Source: Qaidamihabitans albus (lineage in GTDB: Bacteria > Actinomycetota > Actinomycetes > Mycobacteriales > Pseudonocardiaceae). From it: a stretch of DNA of 64,000 nt. Positions 41,286 to 53,640 of this stretch are shown here, in pieces. Every line of letters begins with the position of its first letter. Position 1 is the first letter of the stretch. The stretch covers positions 310,001-374,000 of the forward strand of contig NZ_JAEHOB010000001.1 of assembly GCF_016464705.1 (NCBI RefSeq), written 5' to 3'. The position numbers were made by a program, and so were the translations under genes. The notes below the pieces were generated by a model. The model did no database searches and was not told where the DNA came from. It worked only from the letters and a program-made list of their open reading frames with translations.

Positions 41286-41930
41286 ATGACGACCGGACAC
41301 GAGCGTATAGCGTCCACATTGGACTCCGTCTTTCGTCCCGATACGGACGTGAGCGGAGGATGGCGCGGGATCACGCTCCTGCGGCTCCTCGCCCGTGGCG
41401 AACCGGTCACGCTCGGCGCACTGGCCGCCGCGCACGGCCAACCGGTCGAGGATGTTCGCCGGGCATTGGCGACCTCGCCGGACATCGAATACGACGGCCA
41501 CGGCCGCATCGTCGGCGCCGGCCTGACGCTGCGGCCCACCCCGCACCGGTTCGAGATCGACGGGCGGGTGCTCTACACCTGGTGTGCCATGGACACCCTG
41601 GTCTATCCCCGACTGCTCGCAAGCCCGGCCCGCATCACGTCGCCCTGCCAGGCGACCGGCGCCCCCATTGACCTCGCCGTCGACGACACCGGGGTGACCG
41701 AGATCGATCCAGCGACGGCCGTGGTCTCGCTGGTCACTCCCGGCGATCTGACCTCGGTGCGTACCGCGTTCTGCGACCATGTGCACTTCTTCGTCAGCCG
41801 GCAGGCCGCGCGGCCGTGGCTGGCCGGCCACCCGGACGCCTCGTTGCTACCGGTCGCCGGGGCATACGACCTCGGGCGCGATCTCGTCGACTCCTCGTGC
41901 CGGCCGGGCGGAACCGAGAGCTGCTGTTGA
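41286..41930 (+). CDS. merB: Organomercurial lyase
   Basis: This 214-residue enzyme has the catalytic set C100, D103 (LYTWCAMDTL) and C163 (TAFCDHVHFF), equivalent to C96/D99/C159 of the plasmid R831b enzyme. It cleaves carbon-mercury bonds and hands Hg(II) to MerA. The C-terminus has an extra cysteine pair (GGTESCC) that could pass on the metal. It is the second gene of the mer operon. Confidence 0.93.
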   Translation: MTTGHERIASTLDSVFRPDTDVSGGWRGITLLRLLARGEPVTLGALAAAHGQPVEDVRRALATSPDIEYDGHGRIVGAGLTLRPTPHRFEIDGRVLYTWCAMDTLVYPRLLASPARITSPCQATGAPIDLAVDDTGVTEIDPATAVVSLVTPGDLTSVRTAFCDHVHFFVSRQAARPWLAGHPDASLLPVAGAYDLGRDLVDSSCRPGGTESCC

Positions 41931-41949
41931 GGTACGAGTCGCGGCCGTG

Positions 41950-42711
41950 CTACGCGGTCGTGGCCAGGAGGAGGGAGATCGCGGGCAGGAAGTTGTTCGT
42001 CTGATGCGCCACGACGCTGGCGAGTACGTTGCCGGTGAACATCCGGGCCAGCCCGACCGGGATCGAGATCACGAGCAGCAGCGGCGTACGCAGCAGCTCC
42101 AGGTGAGCCACCGAGAAGACCACGGTCGTGACGGCGAAGACGAGCCAGCGGTTCCATCGCCAGTGCTCCAGCGCACGCCACAGCACGCCGCGGTAGACGA
42201 TCTCCTCGCCGAGCGGCGCGAGCAGCCACACGCCCAGGAAGACGGCCACGGCGATGCCCGGGGCGAGTTGCCTGCCCGCGAAAGCCTCACCGACCGCCGA
42301 GTTGGCGTCGCTACCGGCCCAGGCCGCCCACAGCGCTGCCGCCGGCACGGTGATCAGCAGGCCACCGAGCCCGATCAGCAGCCCGGTGCCCATGTCGCGC
42401 AAGTTCCAGTGGATCGCCAGCTCCCGGCGGACGCGGTGTTCCCGGGAGCCGCCGCCCAGCAGTGCCGTGCCGGCCAGCGCGATCAGCGCGGCCAGCAGTG
42501 TCGGGACGACCAGCAGCGTCACCAGCGGCCCGATCGGCAGTCTTTGCTGCTCGGCCAGGCTCGGGTCGTTCGCGGCGAACGGGACGAGCAGGAACACCGA
42601 CGCCAGCAGCCATGTCACCTCCGCGGCGAGGAACACGAGCAGCATGAGCAGCCCCACCCGCACGCCCCGTGCGGGTGCGGCCTCGCGCCGGGCGAGCAGA
42701 GAACTCCGCAC
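41950..42711 (-). CDS. CPBP-family intramembrane metalloprotease
   Basis: This 253-residue protein has about seven membrane helices. The CPBP/Abi motifs are EEIVYRGVLWRAL and VFSVAHLELL, which supply Glu and His for the zinc site. Members cleave membrane proteins or prenylated substrates; the role here is unknown. Start is GTG 42711. It converges on merB. Confidence 0.82.
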   Translation of the reverse strand: MRSSLLARREAAPARGVRVGLLMLLVFLAAEVTWLLASVFLLVPFAANDPSLAEQQRLPIGPLVTLLVVPTLLAALIALAGTALLGGGSREHRVRRELAIHWNLRDMGTGLLIGLGGLLITVPAAALWAAWAGSDANSAVGEAFAGRQLAPGIAVAVFLGVWLLAPLGEEIVYRGVLWRALEHWRWNRWLVFAVTTVVFSVAHLELLRTPLLLVISIPVGLARMFTGNVLASVVAHQTNNFLPAISLLLATTA

Positions 42712-42774
42712 TGACCGACCTCCTACCTGAACGCTTACCAGGCGGGTTCCCGGTAGCGCCGCCCCTGACGCGGG

Positions 42775-43584
42775 TCAGGCGCCGTCCCGGTCACCTGAAG
42801 CCTGCGCCTGCTCGGCGGCCTTCTGCGCCAGCGGCCGGAGGGTGTCCACCAGCCGCATGATCTCGATGGGCAGCGGGAAGATCAGTGTGGAGTTCCGTTC
42901 ATCGGTGATGTCGGCCATCGTGGACAGCACGCGCAGCTGCATCGCCGCGGGATGTTCCTCCAGGACACCGGCCGCGTCCCCCAGCGTCTCGGCCGCCTCC
43001 ATCTCACCCTTGGCGTGGATGACCTTGGCGCGACGTTCGCGCTCGGCCTCGGCCTGCCGGGCCATCGCGCGGCGCATGGCCTGTGGCAGCTCGACGTGCT
43101 TGACCTCCACGTGGTCGACCTTGACGCCCCACGGGTTGGTCACCTCGTCGATGATCTGTTGCAGCCGCTGGTTGATCTCGTCACGGTTGACCAGCAGCTC
43201 GTCCAGGTCGATCTGGCCGAGAATGCTCCGCAGCGTCGTCTGCGCCATCTGCGAGGTGCCGCCCACATGGTCCTCGATGGAGATCACCGAACGCACCGGG
43301 TCGACGACATGGAAGTAGGCCACCGCGTTCACGGAGACGGTCACGTTGTCCTTGGTGATCACGTCCTGGGGAGGAATGTCCATGGTGATTGTGCGCAGCG
43401 AGACCTTCACCATCCGGTCGACGATCGGGATGATGAAGAACAGGCCGGGGCCCTTCGCGTCGATCACCCGTCCCAGCCGGAAGATCACCCCACGTTCGTA
43501 TTCCGGCACGATGCGCACAGCCGCGAATAACACCGCCAGCACGAACAGTGCGGCGATTCCCCAGCCGATCAGCGTTGCGTTCAT
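42775..43584 (-). CDS. Slipin/stomatin-like (SPFH) membrane protein
   Basis: This 269-residue protein has an N-terminal helix (about 5-27), an SPFH domain with [22 protein letters not shown] and a coiled coil ([22 protein letters not shown]). SPFH proteins build membrane scaffolds. Its ATG overlaps the NfeD stop (ATGA), and the nfeD-slipin pair is a conserved membrane-protease partnership. Confidence 0.9.
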   Translation of the reverse strand: MNATLIGWGIAALFVLAVLFAAVRIVPEYERGVIFRLGRVIDAKGPGLFFIIPIVDRMVKVSLRTITMDIPPQDVITKDNVTVSVNAVAYFHVVDPVRSVISIEDHVGGTSQMAQTTLRSILGQIDLDELLVNRDEINQRLQQIIDEVTNPWGVKVDHVEVKHVELPQAMRRAMARQAEAERERRAKVIHAKGEMEAAETLGDAAGVLEEHPAAMQLRVLSTMADITDERNSTLIFPLPIEIMRLVDTLRPLAQKAAEQAQASGDRDGA

Positions 43585-44924
43585 TGCTCCTCCTCGTCGA
43601 CAGGTTCGACGAGCAGCGTCAGGTCCTGCACGTCGACGACTCTCACCCGCTGACCGTCGGAGAGCGGGCCGCTCCGGCTCCGCACGTTCCACCACGTGCC
43701 CTCGACTCGCGCCCGGCCACGCTCGTCCCTGGCATCCCGCACCACCGTTTCCTGCCCCGCCATGGCGCTCTCGCCGCTGACCGGCTCGGCGCGGCGGGCC
43801 CGTAGCGCCAGCCTGCCCGCGAGCACGGTGCCGGCGCCGACCGCCACGGCCACGGGCCACAGCACGGCCGGGTCCACCGTCAACGGCCTGTCGAAGAGGA
43901 ACAGCCCCGACACCCCCAGCGCGATCGCGCCGCCACCGGCGAAGACGCCGATGCCGGGAGTGAAGATCTCGGCGACCAGCAATGCGACGGCCAGCACCAG
44001 CAGCAGGATTCCGGCGACGTTCACCGGCAGGACGCTGAGCGCGGCGAAGCCGAGGATCAGCAGGACGGCGCCGATGACGCCGCCGAGCCCGGCGCCGGGA
44101 GTGGCCAGCTCGTAGATGGCCGCGAGGCTGCCGAGGGAGATGAACAGGAACGCCAGGTTCGGGTCGGCCAGGGTCTGCAGTATCCGCGTGAACAACCCCA
44201 TCTCGTGGTTCACCACCGGTGCGCCCTGCGTGCGCAGGGTCACCGCCGTGGAGTCCGCGAGCGTCACGGTCCGCCCGTCGAGGGCGGCGAACAGAGCCGA
44301 ACGATCGGCGGCCATCAGGTCGGCCACGTTCATCCGCACCGCCTGCTCCGCGGCCACCGCCCTGCCTTCCCGCACGGCGGCCTCGGCGAACTCGACACTG
44401 CGGCCGCGTTCCCGTGCGACCGACTCGGCGAACGCGGCCGCGTCGTTGATCACCTTGTCGGTGATCTCGCCGCCCTGCAGGTCGACGGGTGTGGCGGCGC
44501 CGATGCTGGTACCGGGCGCCATCGCCAGGGTGTGGGCGGAGAAGCCGATCAGCGCACCCGCGGATGCCGCTCTGGCTCCCGACGGCGAGACATGGACGAT
44601 CACCGGGACCTCCGCGCCCAGGAAGGTCTGCACGATCTCCCGCATCGAGGTGCTCAGCCCGCCCGGCGTGTCCAGCTCGACCAGGAACGCCTGGTGGCGT
44701 TCGTCTTCGGCGCGCCGCACCCCGTCCACAAGGTGGTCGGCCACGATGGGGGTGATCTGCTCGTCGACCCGTGCCGTCAGCACACTCCGCTGCTGCTCCT
44801 GCTGCCGTTCCGCGGGGGCGGCGGGCGAATCGAGTGCCCCGAGCATCGGCCAGGCACAGGCCAGCACACCCGCGGCCACAATGACACGCGCGGCTGCTGC
44901 GCCGAGCCAGGTCGGCCTCCTCAC
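43581..44924 (-). CDS. nfeD: Long-form NfeD membrane serine protease
   Basis: This 447-residue protein begins with a signal anchor, then a ClpP-like protease domain (about 55-220) with [10 protein letters not shown] and the nucleophile Ser in [11 protein letters not shown]. Four or five membrane helices follow (about 260-375), then a C-terminal OB-fold (about 385-445, ending VDEEEQ). It cleaves stomatin-type partners; the slipin is next in the operon. GTG 44924 is chosen; an upstream GTG is possible. Confidence 0.88.
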   Translation of the reverse strand: MRRPTWLGAAAARVIVAAGVLACAWPMLGALDSPAAPAERQQEQQRSVLTARVDEQITPIVADHLVDGVRRAEDERHQAFLVELDTPGGLSTSMREIVQTFLGAEVPVIVHVSPSGARAASAGALIGFSAHTLAMAPGTSIGAATPVDLQGGEITDKVINDAAAFAESVARERGRSVEFAEAAVREGRAVAAEQAVRMNVADLMAADRSALFAALDGRTVTLADSTAVTLRTQGAPVVNHEMGLFTRILQTLADPNLAFLFISLGSLAAIYELATPGAGLGGVIGAVLLILGFAALSVLPVNVAGILLLVLAVALLVAEIFTPGIGVFAGGGAIALGVSGLFLFDRPLTVDPAVLWPVAVAVGAGTVLAGRLALRARRAEPVSGESAMAGQETVVRDARDERGRARVEGTWWNVRSRSGPLSDGQRVRVVDVQDLTLLVEPVDEEEQ

Positions 44925-45060
44925 CAGTCGTCCAGCCTGGGCATCGTGTCCACTCCCCACGGGTCGGGCTAACGCGACATACGGGAGCTGACGAACAGGT
45001 CCGCACAATCTGGATGACCGCGTTCGCCCGGACGCAAACCAGTAGCGGAACGACTCGCCG

Positions 45061-45106
45061 CCCCGGCGCCGGGGCCCGCGGGGCCGGCACGCCGTGACCC
45101 CGCGGG
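45061..45106. terminator. GC-rich hairpins after broken epoxide hydrolase
   Basis: CCCCGGCGCCGGGG (45061-45074) is a perfect palindrome. CCCGCGGGG (45075-45083) pairs with CCCCGCGGG (45098-45106). Both lie just after the epoxide hydrolase stop reading leftward. Confidence 0.6.
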
Positions 45107-45114
45107 CGCTCTGG

Positions 45115-46262
45115 TCAGCGCACCTTGCCGAAGAACTCGCGAACGTCGACGGCGAGCAGGTCCGGCGCCTCCATCGCGGCGAAGTGCCCGCCGCGGTCGT
45201 ACTCCGACCAGTGCACGACGTTGTTCTGCTGTTCGGCGATCGCCCGGACCGTGCCGTCCCCCGGGAACAACGCGCATCCGGTCGGCACCCCGGAGCTCTC
45301 CAGCGGAGCGCCCCACTGCTGCGACTCCTTGTAGATCCGGATCGACGACGCCAGGGTCCCGGTCAGCCAGTAGATCGTCACGTTGGTGAGCAGCGCGTCC
45401 CTGCCGACCGCGTCCTCGGGCAGTTGCTTCGCCGGGTTGGAGAAGATGTGGAACATGTCGGCCAGCCAGCCGAGCAGTCCGGCCGGCGAGTCGTGCAGGC
45501 CGAAGGCCAGCGACTGCGGCCGGGTGGACTGTATCGCCGCGTAGCCGCCGACCTCCTCGAATGCCTGCAGCTCCGCCAGCCGCCGCTGGTCCGCTTCGTC
45601 GTATCCGCTGGTGTCCTCGTCCCAGCCCCGATGGTGAGCAGTCCGTTGACGTGCACACCGGCAACGTGCTCGGTGTCGATCCGGCCGAGCTGCGGAGAGA
45701 CGAACGACCCCAGGTCGCCGCCCTGCGCGCCGTACCGGTCGTAGCCGAGCCGGGCCATCAGCTCGGCTGTCACCTCGGCGTACCGATCGCTGTTGGCGTC
45801 CCCTGCCTTGCGCGTCGGGCCGGAGAAGGCGAACCCGGGCGGTGACGGGATGACCAGGTGGAACGCGTCGGCAGGGTCACCGCCGTGCGCGCGTGGATCG
45901 GTCAACGGATCGATCACGTCGAGGAACTCCGCGAATGTCGCGGCCCAGCCGTGCACCATGACCAGCGGCAGCGCGTCCGGCTCGGGCGAGCGGACGTGCA
46001 GGAAGTGGACCCGCTGCCCGTGGATCTCCGTGACGAACTGCGGGTAGGAGTTCAGCCTCGTCTCCTGGGCTCGCCAGTCGAAGCTCGTCCGCCAGTACTC
46101 GGCGAGCTCCTTCAGGTACGAGACGGGCACGCCGTAGCTCCAGCCGACGTCCGGGAGCTCGTCGGGCCAGCGGGTGCCGGCCAGTCTCGCGTTGAGATCG
46201 TCGAGTTGAGTCTGTGGGATATCGATGCGGAAGGGCCTGATGCCCTGCTGAGTGCCTGCCAT
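45115..46262 (-). pseudogene. Epoxide hydrolase with a frameshift
   Basis: The 5' frame ([20 protein letters not shown]) carries the epoxide hydrolase N-terminal domain, [16 protein letters not shown] (oxyanion HGW) and [14 protein letters not shown] (nucleophile Asp in GGDLG). Near 45630 the frame is lost: [11 protein letters not shown] should continue as [20 protein letters not shown] in another frame. That frame ends with HWSEYDRGGHFAAMEAPDLL and stop 45115. One base appears missing. The enzyme would otherwise be about 382 residues. It may be a pseudogene or a sequencing error. Confidence 0.75.
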
Positions 46263-46366
46263 GGAGCTGACGCTAAGGGCGTTTTAGGACACTTCTCGTC
46301 CTGATTGCGGCGATCAACGCCGCTGGCCCGACAGCGCCTTCGCCGGCGTTGTGTGGCTGGTCGGCT

Positions 46367-46412
46367 CTCGTGAGTGCGCACGCGAGTTAGAACGCTGTTA
46401 CGCACTCACGAG
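46367..46412. repeat. Dispersed palindrome, copy 5
   Basis: CTCGTGAGTGCGCAC and GCACTCACGAG are kept with changes near the centre. Unusually, it lies in a divergent gap, between the epoxide hydrolase start and furA. Confidence 0.85.
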
Positions 46413-46474
46413 CGGTGACCTGCGATGCCAGGCGATTCTTGATTCGTTCCAGAAAGTAGGGCACACTGCCGGGC

Positions 46475-49160
<2,686 letters not shown>

Positions 49161-49166
49161 TCCACA

Positions 49167-49203
49167 GTGGCCAGGTCGGCCGCTCGTCGGCCGACCTGGC
49201 CAC
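49167..49203. terminator. Bidirectional terminator between katG and XRE gene
   Basis: Perfect 16-bp arms (GTGGCCAGGTCGGCCG and complement) with a CTCGT loop lie between two convergent genes. Confidence 0.85.
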
Positions 49204-49217
49204 CCTCGTGATCCAGA

Positions 49218-49802
49218 TCAGTTGCGTCGGTAGCGGGCTTTGACGTGGAAGCGTTCACCCTGCGGGCCGAGGATGCTCAGGAACTCCACCGAATGTGCGT
49301 CGGCGTTGCCGAACCAGTGCGGTAGGTGGGTGTCGAATTCGGCGACCTCGCCGGGGGCGAGGACGAAGTCCTGGTCGCCGAGTACCAGGCGCAGCCGCCC
49401 CTTGAGGATGTACAGCCAGTGATATCCCTCGTGCGAGCGGGGTTCGGATTCGTGCTCGACCAGGCCTACCGGGAGTATCTGCTTGAATGCCTGCAGCCCT
49501 CCGGGTCTGCGGGTCAGCGGGATGACGGTCATGCCGTTGTGCTCGATCGGCCGGGGGTGCAGCCGGGGGTCGCCGCCGGACGGGGCGCCGACGAGGTCGT
49601 CGAGTGGCACCTGGTGGGCCTTGGCCAGGGGTAGCAGCAGTTCGAGGCCGGGCTTGCGCTGCCCGGACTCCAGCCGGGACAGAGTGCTGATCGGGATACC
49701 GGTCGTTTCCGACAGTGAGGTCAGGGTTGCTCCGCTGCGGCGGCGCAGCTCGCGGAGTCGTGGCCCGACCGCGGCCAGCACCGCGTCGAACTCGTCGCTC
49801 AT
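49218..49802 (-). CDS. XRE-cupin transcriptional regulator
   Basis: This 194-residue protein has an N-terminal XRE helix-turn-helix (TLTSLSETTGIPISTLSRLESG) and a C-terminal cupin (about 100-190; HEGYHWLYILKGRLRLVLGD). Such regulators sense small molecules through the cupin. Start is ATG 49802. It is divergent from a broken epoxide hydrolase, with a clear inverted repeat between. Confidence 0.86.
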   Translation of the reverse strand: MSDEFDAVLAAVGPRLRELRRRSGATLTSLSETTGIPISTLSRLESGQRKPGLELLLPLAKAHQVPLDDLVGAPSGGDPRLHPRPIEHNGMTVIPLTRRPGGLQAFKQILPVGLVEHESEPRSHEGYHWLYILKGRLRLVLGDQDFVLAPGEVAEFDTHLPHWFGNADAHSVEFLSILGPQGERFHVKARYRRN

Positions 49803-49822
49803 ACACCCCACGGTGTACCATG

Positions 49823-49841
49823 CTTTGCGACTTTCGCAAAG
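49823..49841. promoter_or_regulatory. Inverted repeat operator for XRE-cupin regulator
   Basis: CTTTGCGA and TCGCAAAG flank CTT with perfect 8-bp arms, 21 nt from the regulator start. Confidence 0.65.
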
Positions 49842-49922
49842 AATTTGTCAGTGCCTTACGGGTGTTGTCCCGAAGGAGCGCCCGTGTTCTCGGTCCGCTG
49901 ATCTCGCCGGAGAATGAGCGCC

Positions 49923-50942
49923 ATGTCATCGAGCGGTCCTGTGATCCAGGTGTCCGACGAGGAACTGAAGGAACTGCGCGACAGACTTCCGGCTTCGACT
50001 GGCGAGCACAGAAGGCCATGATCAACGGCCTTCCGTCCGGCTTCGAGACCGTGGCCGGCACGGCGGTCCACTACCTCCGATTCGACGGCGAGACGCCGGA
50101 GGCGACTCCGATCGTGCTGACCCACGGCTGGCCGAGCACGTTCCTGGAACACGTCGAGCTCGCGCGACGGCTGGCCCGCCCCTCCGAACACGGCGCGGCG
50201 GGGGAGGAATCCTTCACCGTGATCGTGCCCTCCCCGCCGGGTTTCCGTTCACCCCGCAGCGGCCGGAGATGCCCGCCATGCCGACACACGAGTTGTGGCA
50301 TCGGCTGATGACCCAGCTCGGGTTCTCCCGTTACCTGGCGCATGGCGGGGACCTCGGCGCCGGTATCAGCGCCCGGCTCGCCGCCGCCCACCCTGACGCC
50401 GTCTCCGGGATCCACGTGCTCGCCGTCGCCGATCCGGAGGACCAGGACAACCTGACCGACGACGAGCGCGCCTACCTCGCGCAAGCCCGCCGATGGCACG
50501 CGGAGGAAGGCGGCTACGAGCACCTGCAGCGCACCCGGCCACTTTCGGCCGCCTATGGCCTCAACGACTCTCCCGCAGGCCTGCTCGCCTGGCTGTTGGA
50601 GAAGTACCATGCCTGGACCGACCACCAGAACGGTGCGCCCGGCTTGCACGACGACCTCGTCCTGACCCAGGCCGGCCTGTACTGGTTCACCGACGCGATC
50701 GCCCCGTCCTTCCGCCCGTACTGGAGCACAAGAACGTCCCGCCGGGTCCGGTCACGCTCACCGTCCCCACCGCCCTGGCGGTGTTTCCCGCCGACCTCGT
50801 GCAGCCGCCCCGGAGTTGGGCCGAGCGCGGATATGACGTCACCCGCTACACCCGCATGCCCCGGGGCGGCCACTTCGCCGCCCTCGAAGCGCCCGGCCTG
50901 CTCGCCGCCGACATCCGCTCCTTCGCACGGACACTGAGCTGA
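49923..50942 (+). pseudogene. Second epoxide hydrolase, multiply broken
   Basis: The frame starts MSSSGPVIQVSDEELKELRD, then shifts. FDWRAQKAMINGLP, VLTHGWPSTFLEHVE and VIVPSPPGF follow in a second frame, then PTHELWHRLMTQLGFSRYLA with HGGDLGAGISARLA in a third, and VPPGPVTLTVPTALAVFPAD to MPRGGHFAALEAPGLL in a fourth. At least two single-base losses (near 50251 and 50723) and an N-terminal deletion near 49997 are needed. It is the same family as the gene at 45.1-46.3 kb, more degraded. Confidence 0.75.
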
Positions 50943-50993
50943 ACGTGCCGGGACAGCGTCGCGCTTCAGGAATGAACCGATCGGCGCACGACC

Positions 50994-51641
50994 TCAGGAG
51001 CGCGGCCGGCTCGTATCGGCGCCGTAGCGCAGTCCGTCGACGAGGAGCGCGACCATGCGCCGGCTGTACGCGGATCCCTCTTCGCTCACGGGCATGCACA
51101 GGCTGGAGACGGCGTACAGCAGGTCCTTGGGGCTGATGTCGGCGCGGATCTCGTCGGCGGCGGCGGCTGCTTCGAGCAATGACCCGAGGGCAGGTCCGAG
51201 TTGCTGCATGAAGTAGCCGGGCAGGGCGTCGAACGCCGGGTCGCCCGAGTGAAGGGCTGTCGCGAGTCCTCGTTTTGCTGCGAGGAACTCGATGTAGCGG
51301 TGGAGCCATTTCTCGAGCGCTACGCCTGGCTCATGCGCCGCGGCCAGCGCCGGGGCCGCGTCGGCGCAGGCATCCACCTCGCGCCGAAACACGGCCTTGA
51401 CCAGGTCCGAGCGCTGCGGGAAGTGCCGGTACAGCGTCCCGACTCCGACGCCGGCCACGTCAGCGATCTCCTTCGCGGGCGCGTCCACGCCTGATGTGCC
51501 GAAGACGGCCTTCGCTGCCTCGAGCAAGGAGTCGATGTTGCGTTGCGCGTCGGCACGCAGCCGACGCGGCGCGCGTTCGCGTGCGCCAGGACTCGCTGGG
51601 CCGGTCGAGTCGGCCCTGGTCGACACCGTGTTCTCCGTCAC
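50994..51641 (-). CDS. TetR-family repressor
   Basis: This 215-residue protein has an N-terminal TetR helix-turn-helix (DAPAKEIADVAGVGVGTLYRHFPQRSDLV). GTG 51641 follows AAGGAG. It is divergent from an aldo/keto reductase and probably represses it through the dyad in that promoter. Confidence 0.88.
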   Translation of the reverse strand: MTENTVSTRADSTGPASPGARERAPRRLRADAQRNIDSLLEAAKAVFGTSGVDAPAKEIADVAGVGVGTLYRHFPQRSDLVKAVFRREVDACADAAPALAAAHEPGVALEKWLHRYIEFLAAKRGLATALHSGDPAFDALPGYFMQQLGPALGSLLEAAAAADEIRADISPKDLLYAVSSLCMPVSEEGSAYSRRMVALLVDGLRYGADTSRPRS

Positions 51642-51654
51642 GACACTCCTTCGC

Positions 51655-51683
51655 TTGCTAACCGGAATACCTTTCCGTATAGT
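51655..51683 (+). promoter_or_regulatory. Promoter of aldo/keto reductase with operator in its spacer
   Basis: TTGCTA (51655-51660), 17 bp, TATAGT (51678-51683). The spacer holds CGGAA-N5-TTCCG (51663-51677), where the TetR protein could block the polymerase. Confidence 0.65.
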
Positions 51684-51767
51684 TCTGGAAGAGCGTTCCG
51701 CTTCGGTCCACGGTACGGCATCGACAGAGCGTTCACCACACCTCCACCACCACCTCAGGGGAACCGT

Positions 51768-52799
51768 ATGCAATACCGCACCCTCGGCCGGACCGGCATC
51801 AAGGTCAGTCCCTACGCGCTCGGCGCGATGATGTTCGGCGCGTCCATCGGCAACACCGACCACGACGACTCGATCCGCATCATCCACAAAGCACTGAGTG
51901 CGGGGATCAACTTCGTCGACACCGCCGACGCGTATTCCCGCGGCGAGTCCGAAGAGATCGTGGGAAAGGCGCTCAAGGGGCGTCGCGCCGATGTCGTCCT
52001 GGCGACCAAGGTGCATCTCCCGATGGGGGATGACCCCAACCACCGAGGCAACTCGAGGCGCTGGATCATGACCGCGGTCGAGAATTCACTGCGCCGCCTG
52101 CAGGCCGACCACATCGACCTCTACCAGATCCACCGGCCGGACCCCGACACCGACATCGAGGAGACGCTGTCCGCGCTCTCGGACCTGGTCCACAGCGGCA
52201 AGGTCCGGGTGATCGGGTCGTCCACAATGCCCGCCTCCGACATCGTCGAGGCCCAGTGGGTGGCCGAACGGCGCGGTCTGGCACGGTTCCGTACCGAGCA
52301 GCCGACGTACTCGGTCCTCAACCGCGGCATCGAGGCCGAGGTGCTGCCCGCCGCCCAGCGCTACGGGATGGGCACGCTGGTATGGAGCCCGCTCGCGAAG
52401 GGGATGCTCACCGGGCGCATCCGCAAGGGCCAGCAGACCGACCTCCGCCGCGCTGCCATGCTCACGAGTTTCAGTGATGAGCGCCGACTCGACGCCGTCG
52501 AACAGCTCATTCCGCTCGCCGAGGAGGCGGGCTTGCCAATGACGCACCTCGCGATGGCGTTCGCGATCGCTCATCCTGGCGTGTCCAGCGCGCTCCTCGG
52601 GCCGCGCACGATGGAACACCTCGACGACCTGCTCGCCGGTGTCGACGTCACGCTCACCGACGAGATCCTCGACCGGATCGACGAGATCGTGCCGCCCGGC
52701 ACCGATGTCGGCACGCCCGACCAGTCCGCCTACCTTCCCCAGGCCCTCCAGCGCCCGGCCCTCCGCCGCCGACCCGTCGACGAACGCGCCGCCGCCTGA
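51768..52799 (+). CDS. Aldo/keto reductase
   Basis: This 343-residue TIM-barrel oxidoreductase has NFVDTADAYSRGESE (catalytic Asp and Tyr), LATKVHLP (Lys) and DLYQIHRPDPDTD (His). It uses NADPH to reduce carbonyl substrates, which are not identified here. The C-terminal 20 residues are Arg/Pro-rich. It is divergent from a TetR gene. Confidence 0.9.
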   Translation: MQYRTLGRTGIKVSPYALGAMMFGASIGNTDHDDSIRIIHKALSAGINFVDTADAYSRGESEEIVGKALKGRRADVVLATKVHLPMGDDPNHRGNSRRWIMTAVENSLRRLQADHIDLYQIHRPDPDTDIEETLSALSDLVHSGKVRVIGSSTMPASDIVEAQWVAERRGLARFRTEQPTYSVLNRGIEAEVLPAAQRYGMGTLVWSPLAKGMLTGRIRKGQQTDLRRAAMLTSFSDERRLDAVEQLIPLAEEAGLPMTHLAMAFAIAHPGVSSALLGPRTMEHLDDLLAGVDVTLTDEILDRIDEIVPPGTDVGTPDQSAYLPQALQRPALRRRPVDERAAA

Positions 52800-53091
52800 C
52801 CGCATCCCCTTGCCACTCCCCGCACGGCGGGCGCATCCGCGGCGCCCGCCGTGCTTGGCGTCGGCGACGCTCAGCGGCGTGCTGTACCTGGCTGCCGCCG
52901 CATTGGTCATGGCGGCGGCTCGCCGGCGTGGCGAGTCCGGACTCGCGCGCTTTTCTCGCGTGTCAGCGTGATCATGGTGGCCATCGGATTCGCCGGCGGG
53001 GCCGCGTTGGCGACCGCGGCGCTCGGCGTGGTGTACCTGTGTATCGCCGTCGTCATGGGCTGGGCATGGCTTTCACGAGAAGGGACACGCA
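52800..53091 (+). other. Possible remnant of a small membrane protein gene
   Basis: ATLSGVLYLAAAALVMAAAR in one frame is followed, after a stop, by MVAIGFAGGAALATAALGVV and IAVVMGWAWLSRE in another. Both halves are strongly hydrophobic and could be pieces of one membrane protein split by an indel. The evidence is too thin for a gene call. Confidence 0.3.
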
Positions 53092-53541
53092 ATGAGATTT
53101 CGAGCCGAGCTGGAATCGACCGGCAGGACCGCCGCGGGCTTCGAGGTGCCGGAGCCGGTTGTCGAGGAGCTGGGCGGGGGCGGCCATCCGAAGGTGGCCG
53201 TCACGGTCAACGGCTTCACTTTCCGGACATCGATCGCGAAGATGGGCGGCCGCTACCTGCTGGGGGTGAGTGCTGCGCGGCGAGAGGAAGCAGGCATCGA
53301 GGCCGGTCAGGTGCTCGACGTGGACGTGGAGCTGGACACCGCGCCCCGCGAGCTCGACGTGCCCGACGACCTCGCCGCCGCGCTGGCCGCCGACGCGAAA
53401 GCCAAAGCGTTCTGGGACACGCTGTCCCACAGCAAGCAGTCGTGGCACGTACACCAGGTCACCAGCGCGAAGAAGGCGGAGACGCGCGCATCCCGCGTGG
53501 AGAAGTCGGTCGCCATGCTCCGCGAGGGTCGGGCCCGCTGA
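53092..53541 (+). CDS. DUF1905/YdeI-like protein
   Basis: This 149-residue protein has an N-terminal DUF1905 beta-barrel (about 1-85) and a C-terminal YdeI/OmpD-associated helix (FWDTLSHSKQSWHVHQVTSAKKAETRASRV). The family is widespread and of unknown function. GAGAAGGGACACG precedes the ATG. Confidence 0.82.
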   Translation: MRFRAELESTGRTAAGFEVPEPVVEELGGGGHPKVAVTVNGFTFRTSIAKMGGRYLLGVSAARREEAGIEAGQVLDVDVELDTAPRELDVPDDLAAALAADAKAKAFWDTLSHSKQSWHVHQVTSAKKAETRASRVEKSVAMLREGRAR

Positions 53542-53569
53542 GGCCGGGCAGGTCACCGGCCGGACTTTC

Positions 53570-53632
53570 TCAACCAGGCGGTTGACAATGCCGGGTCGGT
53601 GACCTAACTTCGTACTCAACCAAGGAGTTGAG
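53570..53632 (+). promoter_or_regulatory. Promoter and two ArsR-type operators
   Basis: TTGACA (53582-53587), 17 bp, TAACTT (53605-53610). TCAACC-N4-GGTTGA (53570-53585) overlaps the -35 and CTCAAC-N6-GTTGAG (53615-53632) covers the start. Both share the CAAC/GTTG arm, as expected for one autoregulating ArsR dimer. Confidence 0.65.
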
Positions 53633-53640
53633 GAAGACCG

